From contig NC_135177.1 of the NCBI RefSeq assembly GCF_041146795.1, positions 21,736,560 through 21,800,559 on the forward strand: DNA of 64,000 bases, written 5' to 3'. Each line of letters starts with the position of its first letter. Within the stretch, counting starts at the first letter, position 1. Below, piece by piece: positions 23,501 through 34,266 of the stretch. Source of the DNA: Maylandia zebra. Taxonomy: Eukaryota; Chordata; Actinopteri; Cichliformes; Cichlidae. The notes beneath the pieces are model-generated. The model was not told the DNA's origin. It searched no databases and saw only the letters and a list, made by a program, of their open reading frames with translations. The position numbers were made by a program, and so were the translations under genes.

Positions 23501-26229
23501 TTACTCTGACCTCGGGGTCGAGATCACTCAGATTCAAACTTGTCCAAGATTTATAGTAGATGCACCTATGGTATCAGTTTAAAAATCCCACATTGCCTCG
23601 TTCTTGAGTTATTGCATTCACAACATTTTCAGAAAACTTGACCTCTGGCCTTTGACCTTTAAGTCGAGGTCACTGAGATTTGAGCTTGTCCGCAATTTTT
23701 AGTAGATGCATCTATGGTATCAATTTGAAAATCTACGGTGACTTTTTTCTTGAGTTATGGAAATCACAAAGAGTTTCAGTGGGGTGACGACAAAAAGTGG
23801 ATAAGCATAAAGAAAAATATTACACAACAGTCCAAATAAGTGTGATAACTGAAGTGACCACTTGATTCTTCAGGACAGCAACAAAATACAAAAACGAATT
23901 ACCTGGAGTTGAAGACACTGTTGACCTGCATCAAATTAGGCTCTGGGTATCCTGTAAAATCAAACCATTTGCCACATATCAGTTGTGGCTCATATTACAG
24001 AATGTGGTCAGGGTACTCACACTCTCACACTGACGCCAATTCAGCATGGTGACTGGAGTTACATTACAATTACTCCAACAAAACATTTTAAGGTTCAGCT
24101 TCAGTACACCCTGTGTCAGTTCCAAGATTTTATACATGTTAATTTTTTAATGAAGCTATTCATTTTGCAGAGGAATTCACTCCTGGGACTGGCAACTATG
24201 TTGAACGTACAGTGGTCCCTCGCTATAATGCGGTTCACTTTTCGCGGATCTTTTTTTGGCATGATTTTTTGTTGTTTACAGCGCTTTGTGTTCTGCGTCC
24301 TGGTCGGCTGTAGACCATTGTCAATCAATCTCCTCCGTGCCGTGTCCCCTGTACAGTACAGAATGTGTTCAGCTTGTCAAATTTATATAAATCTTCTATC
24401 TCTAGCAGTGTGACTGTGAAGTGCTGTACTGTATGTTTGTAAGTTTTCTCCCTCACAAACACAACAATGCCGACGAAATGTTTTTTTCACTATCAAAGGT
24501 ACCTGCGCTAGCACCCAAAAGGAAGAGGACGATGCTAACCATCGCACAAAAGGTTAGCCTTCTAGACATGCTAAAGGAAGGTGGAAGTTAGCGTATTTTT
24601 CAGACCATAAGGCACCACAGTATGAGACGCATTAAGCAACAAAATAGTCAGATCAGTCAAACTTTACTCAACTCATTCTTCTTTCTTCCTCAACGTCCGT
24701 ATCATTGATTTGTTAATCTTGAATTCTCTCACTGAGGCTCTATTCCCATGTTCTGGACCTGAAAACAGGGTTTGATCTTTGGTTTCATTATATAATACTG
24801 GACTTATTTTTCTACGAAGGCTTAAACTGTGAGGGTCTTTAAACAAGAGAGAAAAGTGTGAAAATCTTCGAGCCTGTCTGAGAAAACTGTATAAAGTGTG
24901 TAGTGAGGGGTTTTAATGTAAAAAATAAAGTTGGGATTTCACAGATCGCGGGTTATTTTTAGAACGTACATCTCACGATAAACGAGGGACCACTGTATTA
25001 CACTTGTGAACAATGTTTTTCACAGAAGAATGATCGGTTTGCTGGTTCGATTCCAGTCGGAGACACGAATCCCTTTTTGGGGGTTGCGTCAGTAAGGGCA
25101 GCTGAAGCACCAGGCTGGTAGGACTTATCCTCTTAATTCCTATGGAAGCAGTAAGGGTGTACTTTTGTAATTAATGTGTCATGCGTTGCTGTACATATGA
25201 GGTTGTGTTTGCCTAACTTAAAGACTCTTTAATGAACAGATTATTTTTATTACGCAGTGATGTATAAAAATGTGAAAGAGGGTGTACTTTACACACATAC
25301 ACATTCTTCTCTTTAAAAAGTGTATTGAAAGTTTTCTTACCTCTATAGTAGCACTTCTTCATCTGATGAAGAAAAAAAAAAAAATAAAATCACTGGCCCC
25401 AAACTGAATATGAACACATTTTATTCGCTTTGATGCTTTGTTTAATGCATGACTCTATGATTCAATTGTCACTATGTAAATGCCAGTGTTTCACCCGCTC
25501 CATTAAAGGCTTTACTGGGGAAAAGCTGATGGGAGGTTGACGAAACCTCAGCCCTCAGAATGTTGATATACGCACTTTTCTTAATGCTCTTTTCTTTAAA
25601 GGCTTACAGACACACAAGCACTCATTTATTAGCACACTAAAAAATACATGCAAAAAAAAAAAATACGCATGAAGCCTCCTACTAATGTAAGAAAGATCTC
25701 TAAGAAGACAGCTCTTTCACTTTTTTTTAATCTTAGTTTTGGCTGCATTTATACCTTATTTTTTTTACCGTGATTATTTATTTATTTTGGGATTTAAGAA
25801 AATGTTTTCTTTATAAAAAATATTCAATATCGGATAACTCGATAAACTGATGAGAATACTTAATTATTTAATAACTGACAGCTCCAGCCCTACTCTTAAG
25901 CCTGAAAAATAAATTTCTACTGACGTGAAATTCAGAAAACACCTTACCAGTTTTTCAGTCACTTTTTCTAACTGAGCTTTTTCTTGAGGCCCCATATGTG
26001 GAAGTTGAGCTAGGCAGACACGTAAAGGTGTGTATTAATGAACACACACTTTTAATAGCATTCATACATGTATGTTTATGTGCCTATGAGAACACATATT
26101 TACATTAACAAACATATAGTATAAAAAAGGGGTAAAACGGGTATACTGAGTGTGATGTTTTTGGAGCTTACCGAAAACTGCAGAGGCCAAGATGAGCAGA
26201 ACCAAACAGGCTCCTCCCTTCGGAGCCAT
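13924..26229 (-). CDS. Otoancorin-like GPI-anchored protein of the mesothelin/stereocilin superfamily, 29 coding exons
   Basis: Predicted secreted, GPI-anchored surface glycoprotein. Otoancorin holds acellular gels to inner-ear epithelium and mesothelin is a cell-adhesion protein; the role here is inference. The first coding exon (26172-26229) encodes a signal peptide (MAPKGGACLVLLILASAVF) and the last (13924-14006) ends SAFMKPLLLLLIGFLLL, a typical GPI-attachment tail. In between, 27 small exons join in phase to about 1,157 aa; human otoancorin is about 1,153. Exons include 25948-26009, 25341-25362, 23903-23951, 22852-22993, 22500-22568, 22208-22401, 21996-22129, 21479-21597, 20455-20670, 20205-20375, 19939-20079, 18426-18546, 17696-17889, 16613-16794, 15947-16096 and 14308-14461. 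The superfamily pattern is clear: C-terminal LSAAQLEALGPDNAAMVT, STWTEPQVADLGNI and GLDASELASLD closely follow remembered otoancorin. Odd points are a 22-nt exon, a GC donor at 22499 and a weak donor at 22851. A fish mesothelin-like name is possible. Confidence 0.82.
17549..17575. repeat. (AT)n microsatellite
   Basis: About 13 AT units in an intron of the otoancorin-like gene, followed by an A run. Confidence 0.9.
18790..19055. repeat. Interspersed repeat fragment
   Basis: The block around 18930-19055 has the TTAACGAGATTAACGCTGACAGC-like pattern (here AACAAGATTAACGCTGACAG at 19032-19051) that I remember from a common fish interspersed repeat, and it runs directly into an AT-rich microsatellite. 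The family is not assigned. It lies in an intron of the otoancorin-like gene. Confidence 0.4.
19059..19126. repeat. (TA)n/(GATA)-like microsatellite
   Basis: An imperfect TA repeat with interspersed TATC and GATA units in an intron of the otoancorin-like gene. An open frame reading Tyr/Ile repeats across it is an artefact of the repeat. Confidence 0.9.
23200..23790. repeat. Degenerate ~146-bp tandem repeat
   Basis: Two units are clear. GTCGAGATCACTCAGATT at 23517 and GTCGAGGTCACTGAGATT at 23663 are 146 bp apart, each followed by CTTGTCC, TAGTAGATGCA, CTATGGTATCA and TCTTGAGTTAT at matching offsets. A third, more degenerate unit is visible around 23240-23310. It occupies the intron between the exons at 22852-22993 and 23903-23951 of the otoancorin-like gene. 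Confidence 0.75.
24210..24995 (+). mobile_element. Tigger/pogo-type DNA transposon derivative with terminal inverted repeats
   Basis: Left end CAGTGGTCCCTCGCTATAA and right end ACGATAAACGAGGGACCACTG form terminal inverted repeats, flanked by TA on each side (24208-24209 and 24996-24997), the target duplication of Tc1/mariner/pogo elements. Near 24510-24590 a short stretch translates to PKRKRTMLTIAQKVSLLDML, which resembles the N-terminus of Tigger/CENP-B-like transposases. The rest of the transposase is absent, so this is an internally deleted non-autonomous copy in an intron of the otoancorin-like gene. Confidence 0.8.
25030..25095 (+). repeat. Short tRNA-derived SINE fragment
   Basis: Contains GCTGGTTCGATTCCAGTCGG, a good B-box-like segment, followed by GAGACACGAATCCCTTTTTG and GGGTTGCGTCAGTAAGGGCA, segments I remember from a common fish SINE. 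Only the middle of the element is present. Confidence 0.55.
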
Positions 26230-27050
26230 GTGGATAGGCTGTGCGTCTGTTCGACAGGATGGTATTACATAATGTGTTAACATGAACACAAATGACATGT
26301 TTGGCACAGATCTTCTTTCTTGGGCTTTAATTTCACTTCTAGTTGCATGCAGTTAATCCTCATTGGTCTTCACTTGTTGTTGAAACTGTCTCTATGTGAG
26401 CCACCTCCAGTTTTGTGATATACTTCCTCCAGTGAGGATTTATGATCACACTTTCCTAGTAACCGTGTGAGCTATTCATCCTTTGGGAATCTCTGAGGAC
26501 TTTGGAGGATAACTTGCAGTGAAAAACAGGTTTGGTAATGCACGCAATGTACTGTGGAACAATATTTTAGCACCACGTTGTTGTCTTCTCTTCTTTTGTC
26601 CTATCATTTTTACCTTTTTTTAATGTATTTGGTTCACATTCATTAGGATTTCCCTTCACCAACATTTGTATACTGTTATGTTGAATTCACTGTTTACTTT
26701 ACAGAGATTTTTCTTCTCATTTAAATATTTCAGCAGATTATGAATAATAAAGAATGAAAAGAGTATTAGAACAAAAATGAGTGTTTTAACCACGCAGTCT
26801 CAACAGTGTGTATGTAAGAGCAGGATTTAGAGCATATCTTTTCTTTACTATTATATCATCTATTAGCGAGAAAAACAAAACATTAAAATATAAATGTTCA
26901 TCTGTGCCAGATCTGTAAAGGTTTACAGTTAAATTTAAATAATAGTATTACAAGAACTGAGAAAGAAAAAAAAAATAACTTTTGCAACTTATGAATATAT
27001 AAATTAGTTGTTACTTACAGATTACCAGTCTTCTCCTTGGTAGATCTGAG
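26230..27050 (-). other. 5' UTR and first intron of the otoancorin-like gene (predicted)
   Basis: An acceptor (GTCGAACAG, reverse strand) after 26246 lies 17 bases before the start codon, so the first coding exon carries a short 5' leader. A consensus donor (GTAAGTAAC, reverse strand) ends a candidate noncoding exon at about 27020-27050. The sequence between is AT-rich and shows no coding signal. Confidence 0.35.
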
Positions 27051-27176
27051 AAAAAACAGGATGCATAAGCATAAGAGTGTTCGTCCTCTGTGCCTGTACT
27101 TCGTGACTAATGTGATCTGGGAGGATGTCCACCTGTAACTGACACAGTCAAAGCAGGGGGACGGCATTAATACAGC

Positions 27177-27179
<3 letters not shown>

Positions 27180-27235
<56 letters not shown>
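27180..27235. repeat. (TG)n microsatellite near the otoancorin-like promoter
   Basis: About 27 uninterrupted TG units, roughly 130-180 bases upstream of the candidate first noncoding exon of the otoancorin-like gene. Such repeats are length-variable. Confidence 0.9.
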
Positions 27236-27237
<2 letters not shown>

Positions 27238-27650
27238 TTGCTTTTTTTAACAATCAAAATAAGTTTCACGTTGAATTCACAAAATTTCTGATTCTTCAGG
27301 CAAAACCTCAGTAATAAGTCAAAACAGTTTTGTCTTTACTCATTGCTAACACCGCTGAGTATTCATTATTACATTCATGTAACTCAGATTTTTCCAATCA
27401 ATCATGTGTGTATTGCAGTTCTAGAAAAAATAAGAAAACATTAAGCAAAATTAGAACTGTCACCCCACAGTTACTACCTCCTAACTATTTTACAACGTGC
27501 TACGGCGTGTCTGGTGCGATTAAGCTCTTAAGTTCCTCCAATCACACAAGAAAAAGAAACATCAACTTTCACATTTTATATATACACAGTATATCTCATA
27601 ATTAAATCCTATATCACAGCAAAGCATCTAATAGACATGCTGGTCCACCA

Positions 27651-27955
27651 TGTCCATTTCACGCTTTGCCTATTCTAAGTGTGAAATGGACACACATGCA
27701 GAAATTGCAGTACCAGCAGGGGGAGATACTATATTCAAAGCCAAGAAGTCGCTGGCGAGCAAGGAAGGTATGAATCTAGGGTCCTTGAACAATTAAGCTA
27801 GGCTACTAGTATGTATTTACATGTAACTGTTGGTAATGTCTATTTAAACACTTTTCTGTGATATTTTCATGTTCAAAATAAAATATCTCTCTCTGCTGGT
27901 ACTGCAGCTTACTGAAACTTACTACAACTTTTGCATGTGTGTCTATTATTGTTTA
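27651..27955. repeat. Fold-back element with nested inverted repeats
   Basis: TGTCCATTTCAC at 27651-27662 and GTGAAATGGACA at 27681-27692 are perfect complements with an 18-base loop. Directly after, ACACATGCA and GCAGTACCAGCAG (27692-27721) recur inverted at 27895-27940 as CTGCTGGTACTGC and TGCATGTGTGT, with about 20 extra bases in the right arm. The arrangement suggests a small fold-back transposon. No family is assigned. Confidence 0.6.
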
Positions 27956-28124
27956 CTTTGCCATTATATTGAGTTGCATAGTTATTATCAAGTATGAATC
28001 AAACAAACATCGTGCTACAGAAGAAAAACCTTGAAAGAGGACACTTCAATGGGTAAATTGTGAAGTGACATATAAATCTGGTCTTATAAAATTCTGTTAT
28101 TTGTTTGCATAAACTATATAGAAA

Positions 28125-28500
28125 ACCGTATGTGGACAAAATCAAGCATTTAAACACTCTGCTTTAACAAACATTTGTTTAAGAATGGGTAATTAAAAAG
28201 AGCTCATTGAATTTGTGTGTGGCATTATAATACAATGCCAACATTACAACAAGTTTGCGAAATTTTCTGTCTCCTAGATACTCCTCGATTAACGATATGT
28301 GAAATTGCAAAGTGGAAGCATTTAGGAACCACAGTAGCTCAACCATAAAGAAGCAAAGTTGCTGCTGAGGTGGCTTAAAGTTTCAGAGCAGGGCTAACAA
28401 GTGCGTGCCTATTGCCTAACTGCAGACCTCCAAACCTCCTCTGGAATAAGTCTAATGTGTGAGTGGTCCAGGAGCTTTGATCATATCATGTATGGGCATG
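28125..28500 (+). repeat. Fossil Tc1-like transposon fragment
   Basis: Segments such as TTGAATTTGTGTGTGGCATTA, GCCAACATTACAACAAGTT, AGTGGAAGCATTTAGGAACC and GACCTCCAAACCTCCTCTGG match a remembered Tc1-like element that encodes the N-terminal helix-turn-helix part of a transposase. The frame is destroyed by stops and indels and both ends are lost. Confidence 0.6.
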
Positions 28501-29439
28501 TATGTATATCATGTAATTCTCATCTGCTGTGCACGTATACTAGTTAAATTACATTAGTAGCAAGTGTCAACAAAAATTAAGTGCTGTAATTGCGTATAAG
28601 GTCTGGTGAAGAGAACATTAATTCACCTAAAAGTTATGAATAAAATCATTCACAAATCATTAATAAAAGTAATAATTGGTAACTCTGAAGCTGTTATTCT
28701 AATAAATTCAGTGAAGCACAATGTTTATTTAGAGTTTATGTCATGATAATATCTCAGTTAAATTGTATTTAAGATAAACATACCACAGCTCATATACAAG
28801 TATTTTTCATATAAAAATGTGAAGTCAAAACAAAAAAAGACTATTTACATTTTCCAGGGCGAAAGCACATAAATATGAAACAACTGCCACTGGTGGGTAA
28901 GGCTACTATTAAAAAAACAGTAAATAGCTCACCCATCGTACTATTAAGTAATTAAAATATCTGACAGGACACTAGAGCAATAATATTTTTTAAGATTGAT
29001 CATAATATCTAGAGCACTGAGCACTGTGCAGTTGCCTCACTAGTTCCTAACAAGCAGTATTCAAAGAAGTCCATGTAGCTGAGCTTAAATAGCTCAAATG
29101 GGATTAAAGCAAATCACACATGGGGCACAATTAAATCCTTGTCTCTTTACAATAATACATCAGATGGACATCCTTTTCTCGTTAAAATATAATTACACTA
29201 TTACCTAACTGTTATGTTAAAATCAATAAAGAAATTAAATTGAATTCCTTCTTAACTCTTCTTCAAATTAGACCAAACTAGAAACGGAAATAGACATCAA
29301 AATAAAAACACACCCCAACCAAGTAATCGCACTCATGTCAGTTTAAGTCTGGTCAAGTGTTAAGCTCAAATTTTTTAATTTAACATTTACTAATATTAAA
29401 TACTTACTTACTAATATTTCCAAACATAACATAAGCTAA

Positions 29440-29920
29440 ATGAGCTAATAGTTACGGGTTAGCAAATGTTTACTCATTAGCCTACTATTACCATTAGCCG
29501 TTTTCCACATACACCTAAAAAGACTGAAATGGTTACAAGAACAATAAAGAACTTATACGGATGTTTTTATTTCATGTGTATTCAGCTCACATTGATCCAT
29601 TTACCTTCACTATTTCTGTGCCACCAGCTCCTTGCCCTATGTTAAAACAAATTTCTGTTAACTTAGCTAAGTAAGCTAACGAGCTATCTTTTACTTATTA
29701 GCCTATTGTTACACATCAAAAAATGCCTGTAAAGATTATAGGAAGGTGAAAAAAGTTAATAATGCAAATATTCTTGCTTAATGTCTTTTACCTTCAGCTG
29801 TCCAACTTTTTTCTGCTTATGGCTGCCGAATTAATTCTTTACTTTGCTTGTTTTTTTTAAGTTAGCTATTATTACCTTTATTTATTAGCTTACTGTTACT
29901 GGCAGTACCATTCAAACAAT
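29440..29920. repeat. Degenerate ~200-bp tandem repeat
   Basis: Three related blocks share a GTTAGC...TTAGCCTAYTRTTAC core, near 29450-29500, 29665-29715 and 29855-29905. Each is followed at a similar offset by a short A-rich segment and then ACCTTC-type sequence. Spacing is about 190-220 bases and divergence is high. Confidence 0.4.
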
Positions 29921-30841
29921 AGAAAATCTGTCTATAAAGATTTAAATAATCACAGAGAATAGTTGCCAAAAAGAAAAGAAGCACCAGATAAATGCAGTAA
30001 GTTGGCCTATACTTTTTTACCTTCTGTAATTTTTTGGTTTAGCCAAGTCGATCCTATTTTCACTGTAAAAGGATTATCATAAACTGGCCCGCCTACCTGG
30101 AAAGAGTTTCTGTCCACCTCCAATGCACATGGAACTTACACTGTGAAGGAGGAAAAAGTGATTCTTTAAATTTAAAAATGGTTTAGGTGTCTGTGTTTGA
30201 TTCCTAATATCCACGACCCCTTGCTTAACCAAAGGTTTACATTAATTATATTAGTGGTATTAGTGCTTTCTTTCTGCTTTCTAGTCTAATAAACAACCAA
30301 ATAACTAAAATTAAACTAATTTAAACTTATGCTACAGCTGTAAAATTTAGTTAGTTAGGCATCTAAAGATACTTGTATTTAAACACTTATTTTTTGAAAA
30401 TTTTTGTTATGTTATTGTTAGGCAGGTTGTGCTAGATCTGTGTATTCTGCTAACAACTATATGACAAGCTTATCTTAAATTGTCTTCAAGGGTTAGACTG
30501 ATAAATAATTCCTGTATATCAGCCAGGTTAACCAATAATTTGCATTTTCTTGTCAGTATGGCTTTCTAGAGTGTGGATCGTGGCTTTAAAAAACATTTTA
30601 TTGTGTAATTTATATAAATACTTGTGGTGACGTGACAAAATATTTAATACCACTCAAGGTATATCAAGGTAATTATACATTTAAGGATTTTGATTAATAA
30701 ATAAGCATAAAACCCTTTAGGACCCTTGTCCACAAACTGGACAATGGAGCAACTGAAGCAGCATCATTGTTCCAAAAAACATAGTCCATAAATTTTTTTT
30801 ATCAATATAGAGAAAACATAGGTGAAGTTGTTGGAAGTGTT

Positions 30842-32242
30842 TTAGTTTGTCTCGCTGTTTCCTTCCATTTTGGGGAGAATAGTTTCTTCAAGGTTTGGGT
30901 TTGAGAAGTGATCTGAAAAAGTCCAACAAAAGAGAGAAATTGTAAAAAAAAAAACGTGGCAGACTTTAAATATGTATTTATATTTATTCACTAACTAAAC
31001 ACTGGGCAAAAGGATGAATGTGAAAATAAATAATAGTGACCAACTGGCCATTTTTGGTGTTGATGCACACTGCACACAACTCACCTGCAGCAAACTCACG
31101 GATGTCAGCTGGCTGTTTGTGAAGCACATCCCTGTGAGGAGAGGTGGCAAATGACAAATTATTGCTCAAGTAGACTTGAGTGATGGTGCTTTAAGCTTTG
31201 GGCTGTTTGGAGGCCTTTTAAAATTATTCTTTGGACTTGGGCTCATTGTCAGTCCATCAAAAGAATGGTTATTTTAAGTTTGTTTGTTTGTTTATTTGTT
31301 AGTTGCAAAAGGCAGACAATATCTAAAGTAGAGCTCTGGGATGTCCTAAAGAAGCCTCGAAAAACTATTCCTGAATACTACTTAACAAAATTACAAGAAA
31401 ACTTTTGTAAAATCGTTTGTACTTTGCTCCATACTGTATCCACATGCATGTTTAAATAAATCACTGCACATATTTCCCATTTATTGCTCGGATATTAGAT
31501 TAATTATTCCAGAATTATTGAATTATTTTTTTTATTTTTTGAGGCTGTTAAAACCTTTTTTGGCAGCTCCAAAATCAATTTAAGCAGGGAAAACTCAGAT
31601 TTTAATACTGAGGTTGTAACATGTGTTAAAAATATGATACAGAGACTAAGCTTGAATAGCAGAAACCATATTGCAGTACATATATTGGTGTAAATCCTTT
31701 TCAGGGTATACATATATTGTATTATTATATTGTAAAATACATTGTAATCTTTCATACATTTCTTTGAAAGGGTAGCTGGTTCCACTGAATGTACAGAGGT
31801 TATTAATATAATATTTTATACACAGTGAAAATAAAATGAAAGTTTGCATATTACCCTAGAAATGTAACATTTGCTGTAAGATAAATAAATACAAACAAAA
31901 TTAAACTTAAAGCAGACAGTGTTAAGTTCAACAATAAAACATCACAAACATTTTTCCCCATTCAGCATGTATTTTTGTGATATTAATGTGAACTTGAGCA
32001 GACCTTAGAAAGTCGCCTATGAGTACGTCTACTTCGGGATGCGACCTCAAATACCTCTCGTTGTCGATTCTCGTCTTGATCTGAGTCAATGCGAAAAGCA
32101 TTTCAGGACATAGCTTACAAATAAAGGTGGTATTTTAGCGTTGAGAAATGCAACACGTTACCTTAAACTGTCGCAGTTTCTCTTGCTGCTCAGCGTTTAG
32201 TACAGAGACGTCTAGCTTGGTCACACCGCCTGTCTCAGCCAT
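30842..32242 (-). CDS. riiad1: RIIa domain-containing protein 1, four exons
   Basis: Small protein whose core resembles the dimerisation/docking (RIIa) domain of protein kinase A regulatory subunits, a fold that binds anchoring helices; its cellular role is not well defined. Exons are 32162-32242, 32004-32080, 31085-31131 and 30842-30912, all with GT-AG borders and matching phases, giving 91 aa; the human protein is 92 aa. The start reads MAETGGVTKLDVSVLNAEQQ. The domain core is spread over exons 1-3 (EKLRQFKIKTRIDNERYLRS, then HPEVDVLIGDFLRDVL, then QPADIREFAA) and the short C-terminal exon begins DHFSNPNLEE. These match remembered RIIAD1 positions (QLREFKIKTRIANEKYLRSH, EFAADYFTDP). The start codon is the only Met in the first exon in phase with the rest. 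It lies between il6r and the otoancorin-like gene on the same strand, each apparently with its own transcript. Confidence 0.9.
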
Positions 32243-34266
32243 CATTTCTCTAAGAAAATGCTATATTTCTGTCAAAGTGCGAACCCTGCAGTGTTCACTG
32301 ACTGCAAATCTACAGCGAACCCTGAAGTCACGATAAGCACGAGTCAACCGTTGCTAACACAGTGGTTTGGCAGTAACGGTTGCTATGGAAACGAAGTACC
32401 GTACACAATGAACGGCAGTGTCCGCGAGGTGGCGGCATACGTCAATACCACGTTTGAGCCGTTGCTGTGCAAAAAAGTGATTGACTACTAAATAACGATT
32501 TAATTCTCTCTCTCGCTTTTGAAATCTGTGATCTATTTGCTTAAATAGGCTGCAGTAAACATGATCTACAAAGGGGTTATATATTAAACGAAGAAATATC
32601 CTGCTTTGAAACCATCTTTATTACAATCCATCCAGCCCTTTTTGGCCACGTTACAGAACAGTGACACTATGTATGTATACCTTGCAATTTCTGTTGCCTT
32701 CTTGGCCAGATTTCTCTTGAAAAATACTTTTTTTTAAATGTCAGTGACACTTTTTATTTGGAACCCCCTGGAAAACCGATTACATCTTCTATCTTGTGAC
32801 GACTATTTTTTTCTCCGGCTCAAAACGAGTTAGTATCATTCTTGACAGATCGATATGCTTGACATATTATATACCCATCATTTGGATATGAAGTCACCAA
32901 AACTGCCCCACTGCTCCTTGGCCATCTCATTCTCACAATTACGCCTTCACAACATCTTCTGACAGGCAACCGTTTTCATCAACTGTTTACACATTTGTTA
33001 AGCACTGTATATGTTGGCATTGCCTACACATTACATATATATATGTAAATATTTATATCTCTTGGCATGTTACTGGGGTTACAGAACCAAATATATGTGG
33101 TAAAATGTAAATAAGGATTTGTGGTTGAACAGGATAAAAAACAAAAACGAATCCACACATGTCCTCCTCCTCCTCACTTTATATAAATGTCACACTATTA
33201 AGCATTAGTAAGGTATTAGCAAGTGCCTGATTTATCATTTATACATCATTACTCCCCCTTAGTATACCATTTAGACTTGCTATTAATTAAAAAGTGCTAC
33301 TAATGTTATTTATTCTTATGTTTTATTGTTGTTTTTGTACTATTTTAACATGTTTAAAAATCTATCTATCTATGCTGGTCTAGAAACATACAGCTTATTC
33401 AAAAGTAGCTCACATTTGTTTATTTGAAAGGTTCCCTTGCATTCTTATAACAGCAGGTGAACCATTTAAAGTCCACCATGTCACTGAAAAACTATACAAA
33501 ATAAGTTGTTGTTTTTTCACTGTGCAATAACTACAAAAATCAAAAGCATGTTGGGGACTATGACTGTCCCAGTCTAAAATCCCAGGCAAACAGATGAAGT
33601 ATTTACAAGACCTCAACCACTACTTCTGCAAACCCTGCATACATTATGAACACCCTGAAAGGAAACAATGTGATATATTTGATAACCTTTAGCAATATAT
33701 ACAAAATTCAGACAGGTCAGGTTGCTCAAAAATTGTAAATTATTTGACCTGCATAACACATATTTTAGTTGCTCTGATGCAGGACAGTAAACTCTACATA
33801 GCTTCAAACCTGGGACCTTCTTGATACGAGGTGATGGTGCTAACCATCAGACCACCATGCTGTGTGTGTGTTCTCTGACATGCATGGCAGGCTAGGTGGT
33901 GATTCTAAATTGGCCGTAGGTGTCAATGGTTGTCTGTCTCTCTGTGTTAGCTCTGAGACACAATGACCACCTGTGCAAGGTGTAGCCTGCCTCTTGGTTG
34001 GATGGATGATGTAGGATAGAGAAGGTAAAGGGCAACTCTTTGGACCAGTCACACAAAAAAAGTGTTTAAGAGGTATTTTAGGTATGAGATAAAGTTAGAT
34101 AGATAAAGACAGATAGAAGCAAAGTCAGAAAGCTGCTTCTGACTTTGCTTCTTAAAGTTCAGTGGAGAACATCGTGCCATCTATAAAACTGGCACGGAAC
34201 TGGAAAACAGTCCAACAGTATAAGTTGCCACATTTTCTGCCTATAATTCTTCTTTCTGCACAGCTC
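32243..34266. other. Spacer between il6r and riiad1
   Basis: Contains the riiad1 promoter region at its left end and the il6r 3' UTR at its right end; both transcripts run leftwards. I see no coding exon. A fragment of the same interspersed repeat family as 8355-8525 occupies about 33800-34030. Reverse-strand AATAAA motifs near 33418 and 33308 are candidate il6r poly(A) signals but I cannot choose between them. Confidence 0.5.
33800..34030 (+). repeat. Diverged SINE-like interspersed repeat
   Basis: Shows a GGTGCTAACCATCAGACCACC segment, then GATTCTAAATTGGCCGTAGG, GTGTCAATGGTTGTCTGTCT and GCAAGGTGTAGCCTGCCTC, which follow the order of a common fish repeat related to 8355-8525. It lies in the il6r/riiad1 spacer. 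Confidence 0.6.

Larger units (their letters stand above)
27236..30841. other. Intergenic AT-rich region between riiad1 and the otoancorin-like gene
   Basis: No coding exon is recognised on either strand. The region holds the fold-back element at 27651-27955, the fossil Tc1 piece at 28125-28500 and the degenerate tandem blocks at 29440-29920. A reverse-strand AATAAA at 30597-30602, about 240 bases past the riiad1 stop, could be its poly(A) signal. Elsewhere I see only AT-rich sequence. Confidence 0.5.
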
